This document shows, in pieces, positions 1 through 7,229 of a DNA stretch of 10,744 nt (its first letter is position 1; every line of letters starts with the position of its first letter). The notes beneath the pieces were generated by a model that saw only the letters and a list, made by a program, of their open reading frames with translations, was not told where the DNA came from and did no database searches. Source of the stretch: Caldifarciminota bacterium (GTDB lineage Bacteria > Hydrothermota > Tepidihabitantia > Tepidihabitantales > Tepidihabitantaceae); NCBI GenBank assembly GCA_903908785.1, contig CAIVTL010000595.1:1-10744 (forward strand). Reading direction: 5' to 3'. Position numbers and translations under genes: made by a program.

Positions 1-91
1 GCCGTCCCGGACTTGAGGGGGTGCCTCGGCGCCTCGAACCCAGAGGATTGAACCGTTCGCCACAGCTGTCGACCTCGCGAGGGCAAATGAC

Positions 92-1210
92 ATGCCAAAC
101 GCCCTCGCGCACCTGAGAATCGACCCCAGTGAAGTAGAGAACCCAGTAGGCAACATGATCGCTCTGGCACACGCACTTGAGTGCCTGGCAGCCGGTAGAA
201 TGGCCGAGGCCGCGCCTCATCTGGATCGGGCAGGAGATTTCATAGGCAAGTCGTCGAGTCCCTTCGTGTGCGGAGGGTTCGCTCTCCTCGGCTTGGTGGC
301 GCACGCCATGCTGGCCCTGTCGCTGGGCGATGCTTTCGGTGCCTTTCGGTGTTTCGCACTGGTACACCAACACATGGAGCGAATATCCTTCGGGAGTCGA
401 GAGGAAAGGAAAGTGATGCTTACGCTCGGACAACCGATGGCCGTTTCGGTCGCGCGAGCACTGCTGAACAACGGTGACATAGTTGGATTCCTCAATGTAC
501 GGGCGAGACTTCGCTCTGACCAAGAGGAGCTTCTGGCCCTACTGGATACCGAGATTCCGGATGACGTGAACGTGCGCATCGTCACTCTGGCCACGCGCCT
601 TGAGCTCACCGTGGGTGCCTCACTCGTAGCATTGACAGGCCTGGACATTGAGAATGCCATCGAACTCGCGGCCAACGCCAAGACAGATGAGCAACTGCTC
701 GCGCCAGTTCACGCTTCCCACACAGCACTAGCCACACGCAGCATAGCCGAATCCGACCTTCTGATATCCGAGTGTCTCCGCGCGTTATGCGGCGTGGTCG
801 ACCACGTTGTGCGACGCCGTTCAGTTCTAGGCGGCCCCGAGACAGCAGAACTGGCTGGGCTACGCGCCAAGCTGCGCAAGGCAATCGAGGTGGCGCAGAG
901 CGCTGGCGAAGGCGGTGCAGGCACGGCGCGGCAGGCTCGGGGCCTTCTTGAGTATACCGACAGGCTCGAGCGAATCGGTTTGGGCACTAGGGCGGACTTC
1001 GGGAGGCTAGCTGGATTCGTCGCACTCGCGAGCTTCAGCGGACTCACCGTTGCAGGATTCCTGTCGGGCTGCCGTGGGATTACCGCTGTAGCCTACATCA
1101 GTGCATCGTTGGTCATCTCACTGGTCGCTGGGTTTGGATTCGGGGCTATCAGATTCTGGCCGCTAGTGAGGGCCGCCTTGGGTCGACGCGGGGACAGAGC
1201 TGATGACTAG
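92..1210 (+). CDS. Hypothetical helical protein with two C-terminal transmembrane segments
   Basis: I do not recognise this 372-aa protein. The ATG at 92 is preceded by GAGGG (79-83) at a good 8-nt spacing, and no ATG, GTG or TTG occurs in frame back to the TGA at 14-16. Residues about 20-100 are rich in Ala and Leu and look like paired helices of TPR type (for example ALAHALECLAAGRMAEAAPHL), although no clear TPR consensus is seen. Residues about 245-295 are polar, Lys/Arg/Glu-rich helices. Two hydrophobic segments (about 306-324 and 330-353) are separated by a short SGCRG turn, so the C-terminus probably forms a membrane hairpin with a basic tail (RAALGRRGDR). There is no signal peptide, so the large N-terminal part is probably cytoplasmic. 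Third-position G+C looks low: I counted 17 of 30 codons in one early stretch. It may be the effector or sensor of an accessory system, but nothing shows this. Confidence 0.75.
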   Translation: MPNALAHLRIDPSEVENPVGNMIALAHALECLAAGRMAEAAPHLDRAGDFIGKSSSPFVCGGFALLGLVAHAMLALSLGDAFGAFRCFALVHQHMERISFGSREERKVMLTLGQPMAVSVARALLNNGDIVGFLNVRARLRSDQEELLALLDTEIPDDVNVRIVTLATRLELTVGASLVALTGLDIENAIELAANAKTDEQLLAPVHASHTALATRSIAESDLLISECLRALCGVVDHVVRRRSVLGGPETAELAGLRAKLRKAIEVAQSAGEGGAGTARQARGLLEYTDRLERIGLGTRADFGRLAGFVALASFSGLTVAGFLSGCRGITAVAYISASLVISLVAGFGFGAIRFWPLVRAALGRRGDRADD

Positions 1211-1224
1211 GACATCCCGCGCAT

Positions 1225-1252
1225 TTGACATGAAAGCCCTGTCCGCTACCAT
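1225..1252 (+). promoter_or_regulatory. Sigma70-like promoter upstream of the PKD/propeller lipoprotein gene
   Basis: TTGACA (1225-1230) is followed after 16 nt by TACCAT (1247-1252), which matches four of six bases of the -10 consensus. The same 16-nt spacing is seen at the much stronger promoter at 8603. Transcription would start near 1259. It would then exclude the ATG at 1251 of the short leader ORF but include the GGAGG for the gene at 1299. Confidence 0.45.
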
Positions 1253-1298
1253 GTCCGCGATGGAATCCGAACCCTCGACCCCAGCGGAGGCGAACTAG
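1251..1298 (+). CDS. Possible 15-codon leader ORF (MSAMESEP type)
   Basis: This short frame reads MSAMESEPSTPAEAN and stops with TAG immediately before the ATG at 1299. An in-frame ATG at 1230 would make it 22 codons. Its first eight codons encode the same residues as the start of the ORF at 4014. The four base differences between the two are all at third codon positions (GCG/GCC, GAA/GAG twice, CCC/CCT). That pattern is what selection on a peptide would leave, although eight codons is a small sample. No convincing ribosome-binding site precedes 1251 or 1230. It could be a translated leader coupled to the lipoprotein gene, or a remnant of a small gene. Confidence 0.3.
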   Translation: MSAMESEPSTPAEAN

Positions 1299-4007
1299 AT
1301 GCTCCGGAAGTCCCGGATAGATGCCTATTTGTCACTGGCCTTGGCGGCAACAATGCTCCTGATGCTAGTTGTCGCGTGCAAGCGCAATCACCCGCCTACG
1401 GTCCCTGCAGTCAGCGGTCGGCGACTCGCTCGTCCCGGCGACACTATTCGCCTATCGGCAGCATCCACTGACCGGGATGACGACCTCATTTCGTACCTGT
1501 TCGCTTGGGGAGACACGAGTAGTGCTGTCTGGTCGCCCGACTATCCCAGTGGAGTGACCGTAACGCGGGACCATGTGTATGCGGACTCAGGAGGGTACGC
1601 GGTTCGAGCCCGCGCGAGGGACGACAAGAAGACAGAGTCGGATTGGTCGGATTCGGTGCAACTGCTGATAGGCAACTTCCCTCCGGGCGTTCCGGCTGTT
1701 CCCGTCGGCCCGACCGCCGGACAGACGCGCGTCATGTACATGTTCTCGACGCACGCAGCGAGTCCATACGAGGAGAACGTCTTCATCCAATTCGATTGGG
1801 GCGGAAACGTCGGGACTTGGGGCGGACCTGTGGCAAGTGACTCACCGTACGTCGCATCTCACACGTTCGACTCCAGTGGCCCCTATATGGTCAGAGCCCG
1901 GGCGAGAGACAAGGTAGACCGCATGTCCGCATGGTCTGACTCATTGATGGTCGCCGTGGTCAGTCACGAACCGTACATCCCGGCACGACTCGCCGGTCCC
2001 ATTACGGTAAGGATCAGCAAGACAGCAACCTACTCGACGTGGTCTGAAGATCCCAACGGAGACAGCATCCTCTACATTTTCGACTGGGACGACGGCAGAA
2101 TGGATACGACCCCACTGTACAGCTCAGGCGACACGGTGTCACGCTCGCACGCGTGGTCCGACACTGGCACTTACTATCTGCGGGCCAAGGCGCGTGACTC
2201 CAAAGGGAACTTCAGCGCCGACTGGTCCGACACGCTGATGGTCACGGTGGACACCATCGGTCCCCAGAACCATCCGCCGGACGCGCCGCTTAAGCCTACC
2301 CACGTCGGCATTGACTCAATCGGGAAACCCATCGCCGTCTCGACCTCGGCCACCGACCCGGACGGCGATTCGGTCCAGATAAGGTTCTACTTCGGCGATG
2401 GTGGGTCACCTGCCTACGGCGCCAAGGTTGCCAGTGGCGCAACATACACGGATACAGTCGTCTACAACGCCAACGGCTGGAAGCTTGTGTATGCAGTGGC
2501 CACAGACGGGAAAGACACGTCGGCGCAGTCCGCGCCGGACAGTATTTTCATCAACTCGCCCAACGTCCCGCCGAGCGCACCGGTTATCATGACTAATCTG
2601 ATACCGCAGCGCGGCATCGCCGGCGGCCCCGCGTACCGCTTCTACGCCCAAGCGCACGATCAGTATGGCGACAGCCTCTACTACCGGTGGTACTTCGATT
2701 CCGACTCAGTGACATCTGCGCTCTTCCCGAGCGGCGTCGACGGCTATGCCACCTGGACCCCGACCGGCGATACTCACACCTACGCGGTCAAGGTCCGCGT
2801 GTTCGACAAGTCCGGCCTAACCAACGATACGATGCCGACGACGAGCTTCAAGACGGTTGCCGAAGGCCAGATTATCTGGGGCATCACGGCGGAGTTCGTC
2901 GCCTCGCCGGCAATCGGCACCACGGTGTGGCGCGGTAACACCTGGCCAGCAATCATCTGCGGCAGCACCGATGAGAACCTGTACGTGCTTGACGCCTACC
3001 AATCGTTCCTCGTCAACACGATTGTCGTCCCTGACCCATACGACTACAACTCGTCTCCCGCCATCGGCGCCGATGGCACGAGGTACGTCGGCAACGAGAA
3101 CGGTGGATTCTACGCCATCGGCCCCAATGACTCCATCCTGTGGCGGTACGGCACCGGCGACAGCGGCATGACCGCGACCGCGGCGCTGGGCAACGGCGGC
3201 ATCTACTGCGGCGGCGAGGACCAGCGCATCCACAAGCTGAATAGCGACGGAACCCAAGCTTGGAGCTATCGCCTGCGCCAGGAACTGACCAGCTCGCCCG
3301 CCATCGGGCCGGACGGCAAGGTCATCTGCTGCGACGACTCCGGCTACGTCTACTCCTTGAACGACGACGGCACGCTGAACTGGGAAGTCCGCACCGGTGA
3401 CACGACCGGCATCACCTCTTCGCCGGCCATCGCCTCGGACGGGACGGTCTATGTCGGCACCGAAGCCGGCCACCTGTTCGCAATCAAGTCCGGCGCCATC
3501 CTCTGGTTCTACGCGACCGACTCGGCGTTCTCCATCTCTTCGTCCCCGATAATCGGCCCCGACGGCAACATCTACTTCGCCTGCGACGACGGCAATCTCT
3601 ATCGCATTAACCAGAACAGCCATCTGCCGGTGGCGAACTGGCCGGTCGTGGTCTCAAACGGCGCCGTGACCAGCACGCCGCTGCTCTGCGCCGACAACAT
3701 CATCTACATCGCTGGCGACGACTCGCTCTTCGCCTACGACGTGAACAACCCGACTGGCGGACCCCGCTGGTCCCTGAGACTGAGGGTCCCAGGCTTGATG
3801 GGCTCGAGCCACCGGCCTCGGCGGCTATCGCTCGACGTCCAGCCGTCCGCGGTAGTTGACCAGTACGGAATCATCTACATCACCACTTGGGTGGGCGATG
3901 GCGGCATCTTCGCTATCGCCGGCCGTTCGAGCGGCACGTTGGCGACAACCGACTGGCCGATGTTCCAGCACGACGCGAAGCACACGGGCCGGTTCGGGGC
4001 GCGCTAA
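1299..4007 (+). CDS. Surface lipoprotein with five PKD/Ig-like modules and a C-terminal PQQ-type beta-propeller
   Basis: The 902-aa product begins with a basic, hydrophobic signal peptide ending in the lipobox VVAC, so Cys27 is the likely lipidated residue. GGAGG (1286-1290) lies 8 nt before the ATG. Five beta-sandwich modules follow at roughly residues 32-125, 128-221, 224-318, 327-418 and 424-520. They carry PKD hallmarks such as WGDTS, YADSGGYAVRARARD, FDWDDG and TDPDGDS. From about 525 to 875 there are repeated blade motifs (SSPAIGPDGKVICCDDSGYV, SSPIIGPDGNIYFACDDG) typical of outer-membrane-protein-assembly BamB/PQQ-like propellers. The end, WPMFQHDAKHTGR, is a recurrent C-terminal signature of such propeller proteins. 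Such proteins are generally extracellular scaffolds or binding proteins, and the ligand cannot be read from the sequence. The first two modules are paralogous to the gene at 5571. No catalytic residues are evident. Confidence 0.9.
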   Translation: MLRKSRIDAYLSLALAATMLLMLVVACKRNHPPTVPAVSGRRLARPGDTIRLSAASTDRDDDLISYLFAWGDTSSAVWSPDYPSGVTVTRDHVYADSGGYAVRARARDDKKTESDWSDSVQLLIGNFPPGVPAVPVGPTAGQTRVMYMFSTHAASPYEENVFIQFDWGGNVGTWGGPVASDSPYVASHTFDSSGPYMVRARARDKVDRMSAWSDSLMVAVVSHEPYIPARLAGPITVRISKTATYSTWSEDPNGDSILYIFDWDDGRMDTTPLYSSGDTVSRSHAWSDTGTYYLRAKARDSKGNFSADWSDTLMVTVDTIGPQNHPPDAPLKPTHVGIDSIGKPIAVSTSATDPDGDSVQIRFYFGDGGSPAYGAKVASGATYTDTVVYNANGWKLVYAVATDGKDTSAQSAPDSIFINSPNVPPSAPVIMTNLIPQRGIAGGPAYRFYAQAHDQYGDSLYYRWYFDSDSVTSALFPSGVDGYATWTPTGDTHTYAVKVRVFDKSGLTNDTMPTTSFKTVAEGQIIWGITAEFVASPAIGTTVWRGNTWPAIICGSTDENLYVLDAYQSFLVNTIVVPDPYDYNSSPAIGADGTRYVGNENGGFYAIGPNDSILWRYGTGDSGMTATAALGNGGIYCGGEDQRIHKLNSDGTQAWSYRLRQELTSSPAIGPDGKVICCDDSGYVYSLNDDGTLNWEVRTGDTTGITSSPAIASDGTVYVGTEAGHLFAIKSGAILWFYATDSAFSISSSPIIGPDGNIYFACDDGNLYRINQNSHLPVANWPVVVSNGAVTSTPLLCADNIIYIAGDDSLFAYDVNNPTGGPRWSLRLRVPGLMGSSHRPRRLSLDVQPSAVVDQYGIIYITTWVGDGGIFAIAGRSSGTLATTDWPMFQHDAKHTGRFGAR

Positions 4008-4013
4008 CGACCG

Positions 4014-4138
4014 ATGTCCGCCATGGAGTCCGAGCCTACGGCCTTGACGGACAAGATGCCGCCTGGGGCCCGGCGAGGCAGATACTGGAGTATCTGGAGA
4101 CGCACGAGAACTTGAGTGCCATAACGGAGACCGGATAG
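4014..4138 (+). pseudogene. Apparently broken small ORF upstream of the PIN-like gene
   Basis: ATG at 4014 opens MSAMESEPTALTDKMPPGARR and ends at TGA 4113-4115 after 33 codons. Another frame across the same region ends with a protein-like stretch, QILEYLETHENLSAITETG, at TAG 4136-4138. That stop overlaps the GTG start of the next gene by one base, the geometry of a translationally coupled pair. Joining the two frames near 4068-4074 would need a one-base indel and would give a peptide of about 40 residues. The first eight codons match the leader at 1251 with only synonymous differences. I infer a small gene that acquired a frameshift. A recoding event is possible, but no good slippery heptamer in the right phase is visible. 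The second frame has no ATG, GTG or TTG start of its own between 4008 and its stop except a TTG very near the end. Confidence 0.35.
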
Positions 4139-5304
4139 TGCCAACGAGTCTAGCCGACAACCCCCCAGAGAAAGCTGGCCCCATTCTTCCGGAAGCGATC
4201 TACCTGGATGCCAACGCGCTACTCCAATTGCCCGAATCAGAAGAGAATGAACACGCCTACCACGCTTTCCGCGCGCTCGCTGAAAAGTGGCAGGCTCCGA
4301 TCTACGCACCAGATGTGGCGGTTTGTGAATGGAAGCAACGTAAGCTGCTAGATCTCAGGAACAACGCCAGGCAGGTCAGGACGTCGTGGCGAAGGCTGTC
4401 GCGTTTCATGACTCTCGGCGAGCCGCCCGCACTTGACGACGGGGAGCTTTCCGACTGTGTCTTGCACGCGCTCGACGAACTGCTGGAGACGTTCGGCATC
4501 AGAGCAATCAACACCCCGCGCAATGTTGAACTTGCGGAGATCACCGACATGGCAGTTCGGAAGGTCCGGCCCTTCGAGGAAAAGGGCGAGAAGGGCTTCA
4601 GGGACACGGTGATCCTGATGACGCTCATAGAGCACATGCGAACGGGCGGCCTGAAGAACGCGCTCCTAGTGTCAGGAGACGAGGTCTACGACCACCAAGA
4701 TGTCGCTGCTAGGCTGCACGGACACGGACTCGCCGTCGTGCGGGCGAGCGGTTTTGGCGACGCCATGACTAGGATGAAGGATGCTGGTCAATACGCAGCC
4801 ATTGCAGCACTTGGCGACTGGTCGCGACGAATCGTGGAGTTCGCCAATAGCAGGCTGAACGACATCTGGGAGCACATCCGGCATACGATGACCATCCCCG
4901 CCAAGGCCTGGTACAAAGTTGATTTTGATGAGCCGACCATCCTCAGGGTGCTCGATGCGAGACCCCTCAGAGTAAGCAGTGCCATGCCATCGATCGAGCC
5001 CGAGCCTAAGAATCCGGGATTCGAGTTTGCAGCCATTAGCATCGAAGTCGAGTTGGATGTCGTAGCTCGATACACAACGCGAGCGATTCTTCTCAACCGC
5101 ACCGAGTTCTCGCTATCGGTGGAAAGGGAATTCGAGCCAGTTGAGCATAGCGGATACGGCCGAACGGAGAAGAGGACAACGCTGACACGCACCGTGTTGG
5201 TCGAGGTTGAAATGAAGGTGGATGGTGGCTCTTTCGTGGATATTGCTGTTCGGGACAAGGCAGTTACCGAAGAGAAGCCCGGGGTAATTCTGGGGACGCA
5301 ATGA
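4138..5304 (+). CDS. PIN-like nuclease-domain protein with C-terminal beta-rich region
   Basis: The GTG start at 4138 has GGAG (4126-4129) 8 nt upstream and overlaps the preceding TAG by one base. The 388-aa protein has a PIN-fold layout. Asp24 sits in AIYLDANALLQLP on the first strand, Glu64 in DVAVCEW, Asp156 in FRDTVIL, and Asp181/Asp185 in LLVSGDEVYDH. These match the four acidic metal-binding positions of PIN RNases. The long insert between Glu64 and Asp156 fits the larger PIN-like families (DUF4935/PIN_12 type) better than small VapC toxins. Residues about 255-388 are beta-rich with alternating hydrophobic residues (FAAISIEVELDVVARY, RTVLVEVEMKV) and have no recognised function; they may bind a target or partner. 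Expected activity is metal-dependent RNA cleavage in the cytoplasm. It may be a stand-alone toxin or a defence effector. No intact antitoxin is adjacent, only the broken small ORF. Confidence 0.75.
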   Translation: MPTSLADNPPEKAGPILPEAIYLDANALLQLPESEENEHAYHAFRALAEKWQAPIYAPDVAVCEWKQRKLLDLRNNARQVRTSWRRLSRFMTLGEPPALDDGELSDCVLHALDELLETFGIRAINTPRNVELAEITDMAVRKVRPFEEKGEKGFRDTVILMTLIEHMRTGGLKNALLVSGDEVYDHQDVAARLHGHGLAVVRASGFGDAMTRMKDAGQYAAIAALGDWSRRIVEFANSRLNDIWEHIRHTMTIPAKAWYKVDFDEPTILRVLDARPLRVSSAMPSIEPEPKNPGFEFAAISIEVELDVVARYTTRAILLNRTEFSLSVEREFEPVEHSGYGRTEKRTTLTRTVLVEVEMKVDGGSFVDIAVRDKAVTEEKPGVILGTQ

Positions 5305-5429
5305 GCGACTACTGACCTGTGTCCGGTAGCCGTTTTGGCTTCACGCAGCCGTAGTCCGTGAACTGCACACCGCAAGCCGTCTGCCGACCCTGTCCGCAGT
5401 GTCGAACTCCTGAGCCTCGCCCCGCCGCC

Positions 5430-5457
5430 TTGACTTCCCGGCCCAAATTGGTACGCT
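5430..5457 (+). promoter_or_regulatory. Weak candidate promoter for the lipoprotein gene at 5571
   Basis: TTGACT (5430-5435) is followed after 16 nt by TACGCT (5452-5457), which is only a partial -10 match. A second -35-like TTGACG at 5492 has TATAGA (5507-5512) only 9 nt downstream, too close for a normal promoter. The rest of the 266-nt gap 5305-5570 contains no recognisable gene or terminator. It holds a 25-nt word shared with 7319-7343. Confidence 0.2.
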
Positions 5458-5570
5458 TCGCCTGATGACGAGTCCTGTACCCCGCCCGGCCTTGACGCGG
5501 AAGGAGTATAGAGAGATGTCGCAAAAGTCCCAGTGGCTTGATGCTCCATGACCATCTGATGGGAGGAAGT

Positions 5571-6935
5571 ATGCGCAGAATGACGGTGCTCTTTGTTGTG
5601 TGTGTTGTAGCCCTCGCTGTGTTCTTCACCGGCTGCAAGAAGAATCGGCCGCCGACGACGCCTCAGGTGAGCGGGCCGACACTCGGCAAGCCTGCCGCAA
5701 CCTTGACCTACACATTCTCGTCCACCGACCCCGAGAACCAGGAAGTCGCGTACACGGTTGCGTGGGGCGACACGAGCGCGGTCGAGTGGTCGTCAACCTA
5801 CGCGAGCGGACAGCAGGTCACGCGAACCCACTCATACCCGGATTCCGGCGTGTACCACGTGAAAGTCAAGGCGCGGGACACCCAAGAGGTCGAATCCGAA
5901 TGGTCGGACTCGATTATCGTTTCGATAGGGTTCCGGCCCCCGAACCAGCCTGGGAAGCCTTCCGGACCGGCCTCGTGCACCACTGGCACCGCCTACACGT
6001 TCACGGTCAAGACGACTCACCCTCTGGGCGACAGCGTTTGGTTCCAGTTCGACTGGGGCGGCGTTGTCGGCAACTGGGGCGGGCCAGTCGCGAGTGATTC
6101 ACAATTCCTAGAGCAGCACGTCTTTGACTCGGTCGGCACGTTCGGCATCATGGTACGAGCCAGGGACGCACGGGGCAGCACGTCGGCTTGGTCGGAGCCG
6201 CTGGACGTCTCTGTCGCACAGGGAGAGTCGCTTGCGAAGCCTGTCGTCTCCTACGAAGTAATCAATCCCGGTGCGGTCCTGCGGTTGTCTTGGTCCGCGG
6301 TCACCAACGCCGTGTCGTACGAGGTCAAGACCGACGATTCGACCTACACAACCGCGGCACTGAACTTCGACGTCACGCACCCGACCGGCACAGTCGAAGT
6401 GAGGGCTCTCAACGGCAACCGGAAGAGCGACCCCGCGACAGTCGACTGCCGGCCCGTGGAGACGTCATCGCTAGTGTTATACGGCATCAGTGACCCTAAT
6501 GCAAGCGACCTGTCCGGCCTTGCCTTCGACGCCGCTGGTACGGCAGTGGCGAAATCGCTCGATGATGCCGACAAGGCGGCACTCGACTTCGTGTGCGACG
6601 ACCAGCAGCCGACGGTTCTCCCGGTTGGCTTCATCAACGCCGGCGACTACGGCTGGCCGCAGAATACCAAGCTCAATACGCTGACGGACGCGGGTACATC
6701 TGACTTCGACGCCTTCGATTTCGCCGCCGACAGCGGGTACATAACCCAGCTTGGCATTGTAGCCAACGGCGTCTACGCGTTGTGGCTGAGCGACAGCCCG
6801 TATTGGACCGTCAACGACCACTTCTGCAAGACGAAGATAATCTCCGTCGAGCAACCCACCAGCACGTATTACAAGGTCACGCTGAAGGTGGCCTATCAGA
6901 AGATTGGCGGGCTTCGGTGGTTCAAAACCGACTGA
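5571..6935 (+). CDS. PKD/Ig-like repeat lipoprotein, paralogue of the gene at 1299
   Basis: I choose the ATG at 5571 because GGGAGG (5561-5566) precedes it and a clean signal peptide follows (MRRMTVLFVVCVVALAVFFTGC). The in-frame TTG at 5538 would add 11 residues before that signal. The product is 454 aa with lipid attachment predicted at Cys22. Two PKD-like modules (about 27-118 and 122-216) align along their length with the first two modules of the gene at 1299, sharing motifs such as AWGDTSA, ARD...ESEWSDS and WGGPVASDS. An Ig/fibronectin-like module (about 222-293) contains LRLSWSAVTNAVSYEV. The C-terminal part (about 298-454) is unrecognised and differs completely from the propeller of the paralogue. 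The protein is presumably anchored at the cell surface. It could be an adhesin or binding protein; no enzymatic motif is visible. Confidence 0.88.
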   Translation: MRRMTVLFVVCVVALAVFFTGCKKNRPPTTPQVSGPTLGKPAATLTYTFSSTDPENQEVAYTVAWGDTSAVEWSSTYASGQQVTRTHSYPDSGVYHVKVKARDTQEVESEWSDSIIVSIGFRPPNQPGKPSGPASCTTGTAYTFTVKTTHPLGDSVWFQFDWGGVVGNWGGPVASDSQFLEQHVFDSVGTFGIMVRARDARGSTSAWSEPLDVSVAQGESLAKPVVSYEVINPGAVLRLSWSAVTNAVSYEVKTDDSTYTTAALNFDVTHPTGTVEVRALNGNRKSDPATVDCRPVETSSLVLYGISDPNASDLSGLAFDAAGTAVAKSLDDADKAALDFVCDDQQPTVLPVGFINAGDYGWPQNTKLNTLTDAGTSDFDAFDFAADSGYITQLGIVANGVYALWLSDSPYWTVNDHFCKTKIISVEQPTSTYYKVTLKVAYQKIGGLRWFKTD

Positions 6936-6990
6936 GGTAGCCAGACCGGGATTCACTGCGGAGGACCGGAGGCACGACAACCTTGGCCGG

Positions 6991-7007
6991 GCCGCCGCGC
7001 GGGCGGC
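6991..7007 (+). terminator. GC-rich hairpin after the lipoprotein gene, possible terminator
   Basis: GCCGCC (6991-6996) and GGCGGC (7002-7007) form a six-pair stem with a five-base loop, 55 nt after the stop codon at 6935. No T tract follows, so intrinsic termination is doubtful. Confidence 0.25.
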
Positions 7008-7036
7008 GTCTCCCCTGCTATCAGCACGGTCCGTGA

Positions 7037-7051
7037 CCTGTGGGCCACAGG
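7037..7051. other. Perfect hairpin at the edge of repeat copy R1
   Basis: CCTGTG (7037-7042) and CACAGG (7046-7051) pair around a GGC loop, directly abutting the start of the 197-bp repeat. The second repeat copy has a different hairpin at a comparable distance (CGGGC-TGG-GCCCG, 10301-10313). Confidence 0.35.
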
Positions 7052-7117
7052 GACCCGGAACCGGCGCGGGGCGGCGAGGGTCTAATCCTTTGACCTCAAG
7101 TCGCAAAGGAGATACCC

Positions 7118-7201
7118 ATGACAGATGAGACCAGGCAGGAATCGGGAACGGAGTCCGAGGAGTGTTGCGGCAAGGGCATCGCGGCCTGTGGCCGCGAGTG
7201 A
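7118..7201 (+). CDS. Small three-cysteine peptide, copy 1 (27 aa)
   Basis: The ATG is preceded by AAAGGAGAT (7105-7112 region) at 6-nt spacing from GGAG, one of the best ribosome-binding sites in the window. The peptide starts MTDETRQESG, has an acidic first half, and ends EECCGKGIAACGRE. Its cysteines are at positions 16, 17 and 24. The copy at 10409 differs at five bases, three of them synonymous. The two amino-acid changes (Glu8/Gly and Thr11/Pro) fall in the variable acidic half, and the cysteine half is identical. There is no signal peptide. Possible roles are metal or thiol binding, or a precursor peptide; no family is recognised. Conservation of the surrounding non-coding DNA means part of the match may simply reflect a recent repeat copy. 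Confidence 0.5.
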   Translation: MTDETRQESGTESEECCGKGIAACGRE

Positions 7202-7229
7202 CCAGTTCCCAGGTACCAGTTTCCAGTAG
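7202..7229. repeat. Four degenerate 7-nt repeats (CCAGnnn)
   Basis: CCAG recurs every 7 nt, followed by TTC, GTA, TTT and TAG. The run begins on the base after the TGA of the 27-codon ORF. The same run is present at 10493-10520. Confidence 0.8.

Noticed and set aside
1..91. Possible gene end (frame 1 stop at 49-51) or N-terminal extension of the first gene (frame 2 from 17)
   Set aside because: The frame 1 piece is only 16 codons with no recognisable motif. The frame 2 extension lacks any ATG, GTG or TTG, and the ATG at 92 has its own ribosome-binding site.
2817..3623. 268-codon minus-strand frame opposite the propeller region
   Set aside because: It is rich in Val, Ala, Asp and Gly repeats that mirror the codons of the propeller blades. 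The plus-strand frame has domain structure, signal peptide and ribosome-binding site.
5492..5512. TTGACG plus TATAGA as a promoter for the gene at 5571
   Set aside because: The gap between the two boxes is only 9 nt, far below the 16-18 nt a sigma70-type promoter needs.
7101..7120. The start region AAAGGAGATACCCATG resembles the ribosome-binding site of common expression vectors, raising the question of vector contamination
   Set aside because: It occurs twice within diverged copies of a native-looking repeat. The surrounding sequence is not vector-like, and the match is only the expected Shine-Dalgarno consensus.
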